A DNA stretch of 57,232 bases from Saprospiraceae bacterium (GCA_022448955.1 JAKVCU010000001.1:1-57232); one strand, 5' to 3'; positions 1 through 9,036 are shown, numbered from the stretch's first letter. The notes: generated from the letters alone by a model not told the origin. Program-made: numbers and translations.

Positions 1-2
1 AC

Positions 3-989
3 CTTCATATTGCTATTTGGGTATTTGGCTTTTTTATGCATGCTTTTATATTTTTCAGGTATTATCCGCTTAGTCTTGCTTTTTTAAGAGCTTTCATTAA
101 CATTACATTGCTGGCCGTATTGTATTATGTAAATTTTTACTTAGTCTATAAGTTTTTATTTAAAAATCAATACACCTTATTTTTTATAGCCACCTTTATT
201 CTGCTTTTAGCCATTTTGTATATTCGTACAGAGGTGAATACTCGTTTCCCTACCATACATATTGAACAAATGTTAAAAGATCCTGCAGATCGTTGGTTCT
301 TTGGGGCATTATTTACCAATTTGTCGATGTGGTGTCTGAGTATGGTGTATGCCATTTATCATAGGAGAATGCAGATGGAGGACAAGCAAAAAGAAATACA
401 AAACGAGCAAAACTTAGCACACTTGCAATTTCTAAGAGCTCAGATCAATCCTCACTTTTTGTTTAATACGCTCAATAATATTTACTCTTTGGCTATGGTC
501 AAATCCGACCAAACAGCTGAGATGGTTTTGCGTTTATCAAACTTGCTTCGATATGTCATTTATGAAGGGAAAAGAGAGAAAGTCCAACTTGATGCAGAGG
601 TAAAGCAAATAGAGGAGTATATCGCGCTCTTTCAAATGAAAAGTGAATTTCCACTCGATATTCGATTTGAGGTAGAAGGTCAGTTAGACGAAGTGATGTT
701 GGAACCCATGATTTTGATTCCACTTGTAGAAAATTGCCTTAAACACTGTGATTTTGAAACGAATGATAAGGCTTTTGTGCAGCTTTCGCTAAATGTGACG
801 CCACATGAGCTTCGCCTCCAAACACATAACTCTAAAGACGACCAAAACCAACAAAAGGATAAAGTAGGAGGGGTAGGACTGGAAAATATTCAGCGCAGGC
901 TATCTTTGAAATACCCCAGAAAGCATGATTTAAAGATTGATAATCAGAAGGATGCATTTTTTGTCTCTTTACAAATTCAATTAACATGA
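3..989 (+). CDS. LytS-type sensor histidine kinase, 5' end outside window
   Basis: Membrane sensor histidine kinase of the LytS/YehU family, which phosphorylates a LytTR response regulator. The frame is open to the first bases of the window, and the residues before the first internal ATG (36) still look like the usual N-terminal membrane segment, so the true start is probably upstream. Counting from that ATG, hydrophobic helices occupy about residues 10-60 and 90-107, followed by a short coiled coil. The His_kinase motif INPHFLFNTLNN has its phosphoacceptor at H140. The N-box (LVENCLKH) and the G-box (GGVGLENIQRRL) of a HATPase_c domain follow. The stop overlaps the start of the regulator by ATGA, so the two are translationally coupled. 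The input signal cannot be read from the sequence. Confidence 0.93.
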   Translation, partial: LHIAIWVFGFFMHAFIFFRYYPLSLAFLRAFINITLLAVLYYVNFYLVYKFLFKNQYTLFFIATFILLLAILYIRTEVNTRFPTIHIEQMLKDPADRWFFGALFTNLSMWCLSMVYAIYHRRMQMEDKQKEIQNEQNLAHLQFLRAQINPHFLFNTLNNIYSLAMVKSDQTAEMVLRLSNLLRYVIYEGKREKVQLDAEVKQIEEYIALFQMKSEFPLDIRFEVEGQLDEVMLEPMILIPLVENCLKHCDFETNDKAFVQLSLNVTPHELRLQTHNSKDDQNQQKDKVGGVGLENIQRRLSLKYPRKHDLKIDNQKDAFFVSLQIQLT

Positions 990-1702
990 TCAAAGTTCTA
1001 TTGGTAGATGATGAGTATTTGGCATTAAATTTATTGGAGAACTTTATCCAAAAAGTGCCAGAATTAGAGATTATAGAAAAAGCTAAATCGCCAATAAAAG
1101 CATTAGAAATCATAAATCGCCAAACGGTCGATCTATTGTTTCTTGATATTCAAATGCCTGCTTTGAGTGGATTGAATTTGCTGAAGACCCTACCTTACCC
1201 TCCTGTTACCATTTTTACTACTGCTTACGCAGAACATGCCTTGGATGCATTCGACCTAAATGCAGTAGACTATTTGCTCAAACCTTTTGCTTTTGAACGT
1301 TTCCTGCAGGCTGTTAACAAAGCCAAAGAGCAGATCGCTTGGCGATCAAACCAGCATGAACCAAGCCTTCCTTCTGCGCTAGAAAGTAAAAATAAAACCT
1401 TTTTTACCGTAAAGGTAGATGGTAAAGTGGTCAAGATAGAGTACGAGAATATCCTATACATTGAAGGTCTAAAAGAATACGTAAGGATTGTTTGCCACAA
1501 GGGTCGCTTTGTGACCTTGGAAAGCCTAAAGAACCTAGAGGAATATTTGCCGAAAGGCGAATTCATAAGAGTGCATAAGTCCTTCATTGTAGCCAAGAAA
1601 AAAGTAAGTGCACTAGAAGGAAATCTACTAGAAATCGAAGGACAAAAAATCCCTATCAGCCGCACCAAAAGAGATGAAGTGGTAAAAGCAATATTTTATT
1701 AG
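986..1702 (+). CDS. LytTR-family response regulator
   Basis: Response regulator paired with the overlapping LytS-type kinase. The receiver domain (residues 1-115) has the acidic pair D8/D9, phosphoacceptor D54 in LFLDIQMP, T79 and K99 in LLKPF, so it looks functional. The C-terminal LytTR DNA-binding domain (about 140-238) carries the family signatures (ILYIEGLKEYVRI, FIRVHKSFIV and ISRTKRDEV). LytTR proteins usually bind paired direct repeats at target promoters; the targets are unknown here. The gene ends before a long inverted repeat and faces a convergent gene. Confidence 0.96.
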   Translation: MIKVLLVDDEYLALNLLENFIQKVPELEIIEKAKSPIKALEIINRQTVDLLFLDIQMPALSGLNLLKTLPYPPVTIFTTAYAEHALDAFDLNAVDYLLKPFAFERFLQAVNKAKEQIAWRSNQHEPSLPSALESKNKTFFTVKVDGKVVKIEYENILYIEGLKEYVRIVCHKGRFVTLESLKNLEEYLPKGEFIRVHKSFIVAKKKVSALEGNLLEIEGQKIPISRTKRDEVVKAIFY

Positions 1703-1707
1703 AACAG

Positions 1708-1760
1708 GCTCGTTATACGAATTTTTCTATTTTATGGATAGAGTGGATCGTATAACGAGC
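1708..1760. terminator. Long-stem inverted repeat between convergent genes
   Basis: A perfect 13-bp inverted repeat (GCTCGTTATACGA at 1708-1720, its complement at 1748-1760) with a 27-nt loop lies between the convergent regulator and type IX cargo genes. There is no T-run, so it may act as a bidirectional transcript-end hairpin rather than a classic intrinsic terminator. Confidence 0.5.
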
Positions 1761-1787
1761 TGATTATATGAAGAAGTAGGTCTAATT

Positions 1788-2693
1788 TTACATTTTTATC
1801 CCTTTTGCTACATAGAAAGAGCCATTTTCCGTTGTTACTTCAACAATAAAACTACCTAAGGCTAAGGAACTGATATCTATTGAATTATCTTGATAAGGGA
1901 ATACTTGTAATAATATACCCCATTCATTATATATTCGAACTTCATTATATAGTTGATCCTCGGGTAAATCTATGTAAATTAGATGATTGGAAGGTACTGG
2001 ATAAAGACTTACCTTTTTTATATTTTCTAACTTTGTATTTTCTGTAACCCAAAAACAAGGGGTATAAAGAAAATACGGCCCTACCAAAACAGCAACACCA
2101 TACACTGTTTTATTAGCTTGGCCTTCAATTGGTACATCTAATCCAATTCTTACAGATGATAAATAATTATCTATTATCAATGAATCTTCTGTTAAATGAA
2201 ACGAGCCATTTGATACTGCTCCCATACAATAATATAGTGGAGGAATATCTTCTGGAGCAATTGGACCAGCTAATTCGGATAAAATATTATCAATAATGTA
2301 GGCACCTCTAAAGCAGTCGTCATAAACATCAGAACTTTCCCAAGAAATAGTAATTGGCTGATGTACTGCATGAATGTAAAGATATGCACCACTACCACCC
2401 CAACACCCACCAATTGTATTTGCTGTTTTTGTGATCATTCGTTTGCTTAATATATCATTATCCGCCGAGGTAAATCTAGCTTCCAGAATAGAATCAAAGG
2501 GCGTATTCAATGCTACTTCACCAAAATCTTCATCTATATCAGATGTTGCCATTGGATCAAACCCAAACATAACAGTATCTCGGTTACCAATAGCATCCTC
2601 TACGTAAAGTGTAGTTTCGAAGAGTGGTGTAAGTTGGGCGGCTAGATTGAAAGAAAAGCTAAGGACAATAAATAGAAATAATATTTTTTTCAT
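1788..2693 (-). CDS. Secreted protein with type IX C-terminal sorting domain
   Basis: A 301-residue exported protein with a Sec signal peptide (about residues 1-19, ending LAAQ). The last 75 residues form a type A T9SS sorting domain: KKVSLYPVPSNHLIYIDLP, then an EVRIYNEWG strand and a final short Lys-rich end. The central part has no domain I recognise. It begins one base after the stop of the upstream protease pseudogene, so the two probably formed an operon. Surface attachment or release through T9SS follows from the C-terminal domain; the function is unknown. Confidence 0.88.
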   Translation of the reverse strand: MKKILFLFIVLSFSFNLAAQLTPLFETTLYVEDAIGNRDTVMFGFDPMATSDIDEDFGEVALNTPFDSILEARFTSADNDILSKRMITKTANTIGGCWGGSGAYLYIHAVHQPITISWESSDVYDDCFRGAYIIDNILSELAGPIAPEDIPPLYYCMGAVSNGSFHLTEDSLIIDNYLSSVRIGLDVPIEGQANKTVYGVAVLVGPYFLYTPCFWVTENTKLENIKKVSLYPVPSNHLIYIDLPEDQLYNEVRIYNEWGILLQVFPYQDNSIDISSLALGSFIVEVTTENGSFYVAKGIKM

Positions 2694-2694
2694 T

Positions 2695-4493
2695 TTAAAT
2701 TCTTATTGTAGTTTGAGCAACATTTTGACCGTCTAAATCCAAAATTAAATAGTATATACCTGAAGGGACTTGTGCCGTATTTAGACTTTTAGAGTAAGTA
2801 CCTGCTTCATTCTTATATTCTGTATCCAAAAGTATATTGCTGCTATTTGTATTTGCAGGAAATAACCAAGTCTCCAAATAGCCACTATGACTAATTTCAT
2901 ATTCAATATTAAGTTGATTAGTGAAAGGATTAGGGTAAAGACCATTAAGGATAACATCTCCGGGTAATTCATAGCAACCATTAGTTGGTAAAGGTGGTAA
3001 TATAAATGAAATCGCTTCTATTGCTTCATCACCACAGTCGTTTTCTACGGTTAACTTAGCAGTATAGTTTAAACCTGGTAAGAAACCATGTTTATATGTA
3101 TTAGCAGGAGGAAGAGGTTCGGCTGTTATGCAATATTTTTGTGCTTCTCCTGATCTAAAACCTGTTGTATATTGAATATTTCCATTTATATCAAAGAATT
3201 CAAGTTCGTAGAAGGATTCATTTACTGATGCTTCAATATGGAAACAAAATCCGCAATCATTGTCACTAGCTTCAGTGGGTAGAATATGTAAATTGGCCAT
3301 TGGAGGGGAACAAATATCATTTGTTATTTCTTCAATATATTCACATCCTTCATCAGTACTTATGTATTCAAGCATTTTAGTAATTTGATTTTCGGTAAAA
3401 GCTCCATCTGTTAATACATACTTAGTGTAAGACATGATGTTATTCGTTGTATAATCCCATGAGCAATGCGGTTCTGGAAGACAATCATTAATTCCAGGAT
3501 TACAAGGATTTTGATAATCAATATTCCCATCATTATCATAGTCCATAGGCGGTGCAACTTGTATAACACTCCATGCTGCACCTCTAAAAACCGTTTCGTC
3601 GAATCCACCTTGTGTAGACCAATTATCATTTGTATCACCATCGCAATTATAATCCGTTTTGAATCTAATCCATGGAGTATCATTTAAGTTTTCTGAAAAA
3701 TCGAAGGTGTGTCTTAAGTTTAGTATATGTCCCATTTCGTGATTAATTACACCATCTTGAAATGTTTCTGAAGTAAATGATGTGCCTCCTAATGCATCTG
3801 CCTGACCATTTGCGGAAGGATGTTCAACAAAGAATCCATTAAATTCGGTTGAAATATTTAAGTAGTTAGGCTAGAAAATTGGTATAATAAATTCTTTTAG
3901 TCAGCTCAAAAATCGTGCGTAACTTCCCTATTGTTAGTTACTTACTATTTTTGAGCTGACGAATTTATTATACAAGCAATTTTGACTAGCCGCTTACTCC
4001 AAAATTATTTTTGAAATAGATTAAATCCCATCCTGGAGTATTCATAGCTATTTCATCACAATGAACAAAAACACCAGAGAGAGCATATCTAAAGGGTTAC
4101 ACACTGTGCTGGCTTTTCCTCAAAAATATTCCAGAGAGGTTCTTGATTCCATTGCTTTTTATTATTCTCTAATTGATTATTGGCATCGTCAATAATTTGT
4201 TCAGCAACTTCATAAGCATCTTCGATAGAATAGTTACCTTCATTTAGAGGGTGAATGTTTCCTTGACAATTGTTATCTAAAAAGAAATGAATGTTTATTC
4301 TTAACCAAATAGTGGTACAATTATCTTGAATAATATCGACTGTGAAGCACTGATTGATTGGTGAAGATGGAGAATAGGCTTGGTTATCAGGAGTTCCACA
4401 GAAATTTGACCCAAAAGATTGGGCATTTGCAACATGGTGGATACTTAATAATACAACCGTGAAAGCAATCACTTTCATGAAATTAGTTTTCAT
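2695..4493 (-). pseudogene. M43-like (pappalysin-type) secreted metalloprotease, disrupted
   Basis: This gene is split over three frames. The N-terminal piece (4493 down to 4089) has a signal peptide ending ANAQ and the usual prodomain-like start, but stops at 4089. One extra base near 4094-4099 explains it: deleting it continues ...AQC-VPFRYALSGVFVHCDE... down to GVS at 3992. There a 123-bp palindromic element (3869-3991) intervenes with stops. Removing it joins GVS to PNYLNISTEFNG and to the zinc motif NHEMGH-ILNLRHTF (3715-3744). The 3' part (3735-2695) continues intact, with a type A T9SS domain (NGLYPNPFTNQLNIEY). The zinc-site region and sorting domain survive, but no single product can be made without two corrections. 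An assembly error could account for the single-base shift but not for the element. Confidence 0.85.
3869..3991. repeat. Structured palindromic element, copy 1 (inside the protease gene)
   Basis: A nested palindrome with termini GGCTAG...CTAGCC. The outer stem is 3882-3894 with 3961-3973 (13 bp perfect), the middle stem is 3900-3913 with 3947-3960 (14 bp perfect), and the inner stem is GTAACT 3919-3924 with AGTTAC 3936-3941. A relative lies at about 20471-20603. The right end (ACAAGCAATTTTGACTAGCC followed by GCTTA) is identical in both. The middle stem differs in sequence but keeps pairing. No ORF is present. The exact ends and any target duplication are uncertain. Confidence 0.8.
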
Positions 4494-4566
4494 AAGCTTT
4501 AAATATTTTAAATAGTTTTAATTTAAAAGTTGTTTAGTTTTAATATCTTTCTTTTGATAAAAATAA

Positions 4567-4721
4567 GAGTGTGTTTAAATTTTATTCAAACTGATAATCA
4601 ACGATTTGAGGTTTTGGCTAACGATTTGTGAAGGCGTTTAGCGAGCTAAATAACTGATCCAATCGGACGCCATAGTTCTCAAAGCTTTGGTTTTCAGGCA
4701 GTAGAAAATTTAAACATGCTC
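4567..4721. repeat. MITE-like repeat B, copy 1
   Basis: About 155 bp with imperfect terminal inverted repeats (GAGTG-TGTTTAAATTTTA at the left; the right end reads GAGCATGTTTAAATTTTCTA on the other strand). A second copy lies at 32989-33164, nearly identical over the right half (GAGCTAAATAACTGATCCAA, then GACGCCATAGTTCTCAAAGC). An internal GGCGT/ACGCC stem is present in both. It has no coding capacity, so it would depend on a transposase elsewhere. Confidence 0.8.
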
Positions 4722-4745
4722 TAAATATAGTTTTTTAATTTATTT

Positions 4746-5351
4746 TTATTTCTTCTTAAAATTCTTCTCGCCAGCAGCAATTTCTACTTCTAAAATATTC
4801 TCCACTGGTGGAATAGGACAATTCCAGCCATCGCCATAAGCACAGTATGGATTGTATGCTTTATTGAAGTCGATCGTTAATTTTCCATTTTCAATATCAC
4901 CCACTTTCAGATCAATATAACGGCCGCCACCATAGGTGCTTTCTCCATTGGTATCATCCTGAAAAGGAAGAAATAGAAAATTACGGAACATAGGCATTCG
5001 TGTCGTACGCAAATTTTTGTAGATGGCTAACTGATATTCAGAACCTTCCAAATGAAAAGTAGCGATACCATATTTGACAAAAGGTTTGGTTTTACCACTT
5101 GAAGTAGGAATCTCAAATGGCTTCTCTTTAGGCGTTAATTCAAAGCTGGCACTTACTCTAAATTTTTCGTTGGCATCAAAAAATTGCATTGAAGGGATTT
5201 GCTCAGGCGTCAGAGGTGAATTTTCGCCTCCTTTGGCAAATTTTTCTTTGTAAGCCGTTCTATACTGCTCAATTTCTGCCATAAATTCTTCACTTTGTGC
5301 AGAAAGTACTTCCCATGAAACCAAAAGTAAAAACACTAGAATATATCGCAT
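4746..5351 (-). CDS. DUF1684 family secreted protein
   Basis: A 201-residue protein with a signal peptide (1-18, ending LSAQ) followed by the DUF1684 fold. The diagnostic C-terminal motif is present: the YIDL strand, DFNKAYNPYCAYGDGWNCPIPP with its two cysteines, and LEVEIAAGEK. The family is widespread in Bacteroidota and actinobacteria without an assigned biochemical role. The protein is predicted periplasmic or surface located. The gene stands alone, with repeat B just downstream and a hairpin upstream separating it from the next gene. Confidence 0.9.
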   Translation of the reverse strand: MRYILVFLLLVSWEVLSAQSEEFMAEIEQYRTAYKEKFAKGGENSPLTPEQIPSMQFFDANEKFRVSASFELTPKEKPFEIPTSSGKTKPFVKYGIATFHLEGSEYQLAIYKNLRTTRMPMFRNFLFLPFQDDTNGESTYGGGRYIDLKVGDIENGKLTIDFNKAYNPYCAYGDGWNCPIPPVENILEVEIAAGEKNFKKK

Positions 5352-5437
5352 GATTTTTCTTTGATGTTTAGTAATTAGAAATAAAACAAAAATTAGGAGC
5401 AGCAGATATAAAGGAAGGGATTACAAATAGTTAGGAA

Positions 5438-5473
5438 ACTAGCAATGAGAGGTATTGATTGCTCATTGCTAGT
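5438..5473. terminator. Hairpin downstream of the propeller-like protein gene
   Basis: ACTAGCAATGAG (5438-5449) pairs perfectly with 5462-5473 across a 12-nt loop. It lies just past the stop of the minus-strand gene at 5481. There is no strong T-run, so terminator function is probable but not proven. Confidence 0.5.
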
Positions 5474-5480
5474 GTTATGT

Positions 5481-6374
5481 TTAATTCGCTACAATAGCAA
5501 TTTTATAATCTTCACTTACCGCAATTCTAGAAATATTACGAATTTCATAATATTTGAAATCTGCGATTTCTTTCCAAGTCTCATCTTTATAGCGGTTAAA
5601 GCGGTATAGCTTACTGCCTTTTGCTGCCAATAGTGTGCCATCTGGAAGTACTGCAAAATCTTCTGCCCCTTGCAGCGTCTCAATCAAAACAACAGCTTGC
5701 TCTCTACTTCTGTAGAGGTTTTTCTCCATGATTTTCCAAGACTCAAAATTGTCTTTTTGTACAAAAGCCAATTTGCCATTCGGCATCACTTTGAAGCATC
5801 TTCCGACATTTGTTGCGATTTCCATCGTTTCATCTGTACGAATATCTGCTATAGCCAATGTATTTGGATCATCTACCAAGAAGAGTGCAATACGATAACC
5901 ATCGATCCATTGATAATAACCTGAATTGTTGATATACTTAAATATCGGCTTCCCATTAGAAAGACGATCAACAGGGAATTGCCAAACCCGAATTAGAGTA
6001 TCTCTGCCATTAAATTCTTGGCGTACAGCCGAGAAGTTAAATTCATCAGGCATTACCGAAGGAGAAAACTCACCTTCAGCAGTATAAGTCACTCTTAGTT
6101 TGCTGCGCGCATTTAAGTTCAATTCATATAGATCTGGCTGTGCTTCTGAAGGCGATTGCGCAGAGATATATAAGATGGAATCATTAAAAAAAGAAGGATG
6201 ATTGTTATATCCGTATTGATTGAATAAAGTCAAATATCTTGGATTGCTAAATTCATAAGTACTATCCGTTGCTTGCGCCATATCGAACATGTAGATGTTA
6301 GATTTCGGCAGTTGTGCTAAAGCAAATGAGCATAGGAAAGAAAGGCTAAGTGCAAAAAATAGTTTTTTGTACAT
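5481..6374 (-). CDS. Secreted TolB/WD40-like propeller protein
   Basis: A 297-residue exported protein with a signal peptide ending FALAQ near residue 20. The remainder has TolB/PD40-like blade features: FNDSILYISAQSPSEAQPDLYELNL, EGEFSPSVMPDEFNFSAVRQE, and repeated short strands with Asp turns. Propellers of this type usually bind proteins or ligands, and a sensor or regulatory role is possible. No catalytic residues are recognisable. The gene is monocistronic by spacing. Confidence 0.75.
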   Translation of the reverse strand: MYKKLFFALSLSFLCSFALAQLPKSNIYMFDMAQATDSTYEFSNPRYLTLFNQYGYNNHPSFFNDSILYISAQSPSEAQPDLYELNLNARSKLRVTYTAEGEFSPSVMPDEFNFSAVRQEFNGRDTLIRVWQFPVDRLSNGKPIFKYINNSGYYQWIDGYRIALFLVDDPNTLAIADIRTDETMEIATNVGRCFKVMPNGKLAFVQKDNFESWKIMEKNLYRSREQAVVLIETLQGAEDFAVLPDGTLLAAKGSKLYRFNRYKDETWKEIADFKYYEIRNISRIAVSEDYKIAIVAN

Positions 6375-6439
6375 GGATATTTAAAATTTTTATTACTCAA
6401 AGTAAATATTTTTTATTCACTTTATAAAAACTTCAGCCC

Positions 6440-6991
6440 TTAATCCAATTGATAAGCCATTTCTAGCGACTGACTGGCGAATTGCTCCTGAAGAATTAAT
6501 TCCAAATAATGCTGATCTATTTCGTCGAAAGAACCCACTTGACTACTATCTACGTCAAATACAGCAATAAGCTTTTGGTGTTTATTGAATACAGGAACGA
6601 CTATTTCGGATTGTGAATTTGGATCACAAGCAATATGATCAGTTCCTTGCGCTAATGCATGTACCTCTGTGACAATCTGGGTTTTTTCTTCTCTCGCTGC
6701 TTTGCCACATACCCCTTTTGAATAATCGATATGCAAACAACCTAAGGTACCTTGATAAGGGCCAACGGTTAGCTTGCCTTTGTTTACACAATAAAACCCT
6801 ACCCAATAATAGTAGGTAAGATAAGATTTGAGCAGAGCATTAATCGTGACCATTTTCATAATCATATTATCTTCTCCCTGAAGATTGGCTCGAATGCCCA
6901 ATAGTGCTTCTTCATAGGCTTCCTTTTTAGCTTCAGCCTCCATGTTTAAGGAAGGATTTATAAAATACGGCATTTCTGCACTTGCACTCAT
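6440..6991 (-). CDS. msrC: Free methionine-(R)-sulfoxide reductase (GAF domain, fRMsr)
   Basis: A GAF-fold enzyme that reduces free methionine-R-sulfoxide with thioredoxin, a cytosolic oxidative-damage repair step. The three family cysteines are in place: C85 (GTLGCLHI), C95 (GVCGKAARE) and C122 (HIACDPNSQSEIVVPV). The SEIVVPVF and AVFDVDS strands also fit. The length of 183 residues is slightly above the usual 160-165 because of an N-terminal extension; M7 or M17 could be the true start. It is divergent from the VOC gene across a 131-bp spacer. Confidence 0.9.
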   Translation of the reverse strand: MSASAEMPYFINPSLNMEAEAKKEAYEEALLGIRANLQGEDNMIMKMVTINALLKSYLTYYYWVGFYCVNKGKLTVGPYQGTLGCLHIDYSKGVCGKAAREEKTQIVTEVHALAQGTDHIACDPNSQSEIVVPVFNKHQKLIAVFDVDSSQVGSFDEIDQHYLELILQEQFASQSLEMAYQLD

Positions 6992-7122
6992 AATGTTGTA
7001 TTTTTGATTTAAAAAACCGATTGCTACGCTGCACAGCTATCGGGCCTTCGGTATGGGCTAAAGTATTCGCTATGGCTTACTTTGGGTCACTGTTTAGCAT
7101 CGCTCATTAACTAATCAAACAC
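6992..7122. other. GC-richer divergent intergenic spacer with repeat-like segment
   Basis: The spacer between the divergent msrC and VOC genes contains a locally GC-rich stretch (about 7020-7090; GCTACGCTGCACAGCTATCG, then GGGCCTTCGGTA) unlike the surrounding AT-rich DNA. A short TATCG..CGGTA hairpin is possible. It resembles dispersed intergenic palindromes of Bacteroidota genomes, but no second copy is in this window. Confidence 0.3.
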
Positions 7123-7515
7123 ATGAAATTAAATCAAGTTACTGTACCTTCTAAAAATTTAGAAAAATCCTTGCATTTTTATCAAACTTTAGGCTTCGAA
7201 TTGATTGTAGATGCTTTACCTAGATATATTCGATTTTTATGCCCAGACAAAGAAAATACTTTCTCTGTACACTTGGTAGAAACGAAAGAAGAAGGAAATG
7301 GAATTGTGCTATATTTTGAATGCGAACATCTTGATCAAGTCTATAATGAATTGCTGGAAAAAGGAATTTTATTTGACCATCCACCAATTGATCAAACTTG
7401 GCTATGGCGTGAAACTAGACTAAAAGATCCAGATGGCCATCAACTTATTTTATACAAAGCAGGAAAGAATAGAGTTTATCCGCCATGGGGTCTAAAAAAT
7501 AGAGTTGATTTTTAG
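7123..7515 (+). CDS. VOC (glyoxalase/bleomycin-resistance) superfamily protein
   Basis: A 130-residue single vicinal-oxygen-chelate domain. Typical elements are QVTVPSKNLEKSLHFYQTLGFELIVD at the N-terminus and WRETRLKDPDGHQLILYKAGKNRVYPPW at the C-terminus; the DPDGHQL motif is diagnostic. Metal-ligand candidates include H at the VHLVE strand and E63/E65 in YFECEH. These proteins act as dimers in isomerase, dioxygenase or antibiotic-binding roles; the substrate cannot be assigned. A weak hairpin (AGACT-TTT-AGTCT with a T-run, about 7661-7680) could end the transcript. Confidence 0.9.
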   Translation: MKLNQVTVPSKNLEKSLHFYQTLGFELIVDALPRYIRFLCPDKENTFSVHLVETKEEGNGIVLYFECEHLDQVYNELLEKGILFDHPPIDQTWLWRETRLKDPDGHQLILYKAGKNRVYPPWGLKNRVDF

Positions 7516-7785
7516 AGGCTTTTGGGATTTAATAATTCATGCACAACTGACTCAAGTGTGCTTATCCTTAGTTGGAGCCTTGATCACTTAGCTAGTATTA
7601 AATTTACCTTTATCTTAGCAAGTCAACTGACAATTTCTTACAAAAGGATAAATTCCTCAACAGACTTTTAGTCTTTTTGCTTGAATTTTTTATTTTTGGC
7701 AATCCTTCATAAACACAGAGGCTGCTTACTGACCATTTAGAGAAATTAAACCCAATAGGGTTTTTGTATTACAAAAAGGCGACCT

Positions 7786-8988
7786 ATGTTAAATTTTTAT
7801 TCAGCTAGTACTGGGACTGTCAATTCAGTACGAGCTATGAAAGAATGTATCGAAAATGCTCTTTCAGCCCCTGATGCTCCTACTCCAAATCAAGTAAATC
7901 TTTTAGTTCTTCATAGTACCATAGGACACGAGTTTGAACAATTATTGCAAACAGCCAAAGAGCTTTGCCCTAAGGCTACTATCGTAGGGTGTACTTGCGC
8001 CGGCGTGATTGGGAGAGAAGGTGCTAACGAAAGTATGAGAGCCTTAGGAATTATGCTCGTCCACTCGGATGATCCTAGCGAAATTAGAGTAGCTTCTTGT
8101 GAAAATATCCGGGGAGAAAACTCCTTTGAAATGGCCAGAGATATGGCGATTCAATTGGGAAGTGATGTTAATATGGTAATGATTTTAGCATCTGGTATAG
8201 ATATCGCCGCAGATAAGGCCATCAAGGGTATAGAAGCCGCTCTCCAAAATGATATTCCAATTTTTGGAGGAACTTCTTCTGACAACATGCGTGCGGTTAG
8301 TTCCTATCAGTTTAGTAATAGTCAAGTGCTTGAGAGAGGCGCCATCTTGGTAGGTTTTGCTGATCCCAGCCTTGAAATTGCTATGGGAGTGCATCATGGT
8401 AGCTTACCTATCGGACAACCCTTTCAAGTGACCAAATCAATTAAGAATAGAGTATTCGAGATTGATGATCAAGCGGCATGGCCTTTATTAATGGATAAAT
8501 TGGGTATGCCACAGGATTCACACCCCGGTCCATGTATACCTGTATCGGGAATGGGCGAACTTCTTCCAGAATCCTTGCACGAAGAATATGATAATAAGCA
8601 CATCCTAAGAGCAATTGTGAAAGTGGACCAGAAAGATGGTAGTTTTTATATGCCGGTAGACTGCCCTGAGGGAACTGATCTTTGGGTGACACAAAGAGAT
8701 GAAGAGTTAATCTTCAATGGCTTGGAACGTATGATGCAAAAAATGGTGGAACAAATTGGCGAAAGGAAACTGGCGGCAGTCTTCCATACGGATTGTGCAG
8801 CAAGAGGAAGAGCACTTTTTAATAAAGTATTGAAGGATGAAATCATTGCACGCATGCAAACGCCTTTGATCCAAGCTGAAAATGTACCATGGCTAGGAAT
8901 GTATGGCTTTGGTGAATTTACACAGCTAAATGGGAAAAACTACTTTCATAACTACACCACTTCTTTGTACGCATTAGTAAGAAAGTGA
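7786..8988 (+). CDS. FIST-domain sensory protein
   Basis: A 400-residue protein with a FIST_N domain (about 30-225; TIVGCTCAGVIGREG and ...DIPIFGGTSSDNMR) and a FIST_C domain (about 230-385; VFHTDCAARGRAL, WLGMYGFGEFTQLNG and YFHNYTTSLYAL). FIST domains are predicted to bind small ligands such as amino acids and to feed signal-transduction proteins. There is no signal peptide or membrane segment, so it is cytosolic. The adjacent histidine kinase starts 48 bp downstream on the same strand, so this is probably its sensory partner. Confidence 0.93.
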   Translation: MLNFYSASTGTVNSVRAMKECIENALSAPDAPTPNQVNLLVLHSTIGHEFEQLLQTAKELCPKATIVGCTCAGVIGREGANESMRALGIMLVHSDDPSEIRVASCENIRGENSFEMARDMAIQLGSDVNMVMILASGIDIAADKAIKGIEAALQNDIPIFGGTSSDNMRAVSSYQFSNSQVLERGAILVGFADPSLEIAMGVHHGSLPIGQPFQVTKSIKNRVFEIDDQAAWPLLMDKLGMPQDSHPGPCIPVSGMGELLPESLHEEYDNKHILRAIVKVDQKDGSFYMPVDCPEGTDLWVTQRDEELIFNGLERMMQKMVEQIGERKLAAVFHTDCAARGRALFNKVLKDEIIARMQTPLIQAENVPWLGMYGFGEFTQLNGKNYFHNYTTSLYALVRK

Positions 8989-9036
8989 AATAATAAATTC
9001 GATAATCAATGCTGAATTTGTGTTTAAATAAGGGGA

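Noticed and set aside
3411-3687. ORFs in other frames across the M43-like protease remnant
   Set aside because: Composition is Ile/Met-rich and alternates like frame-shifted coding DNA. The protease frame explains this segment with zinc-site and type IX features.
3869-3991. Retron or CRISPR-like interpretation of the structured element
   Set aside because: There is no reverse transcriptase, no repeat-spacer regularity and no cas gene. Two dispersed palindromic copies fit a mobile or REP-like element better.
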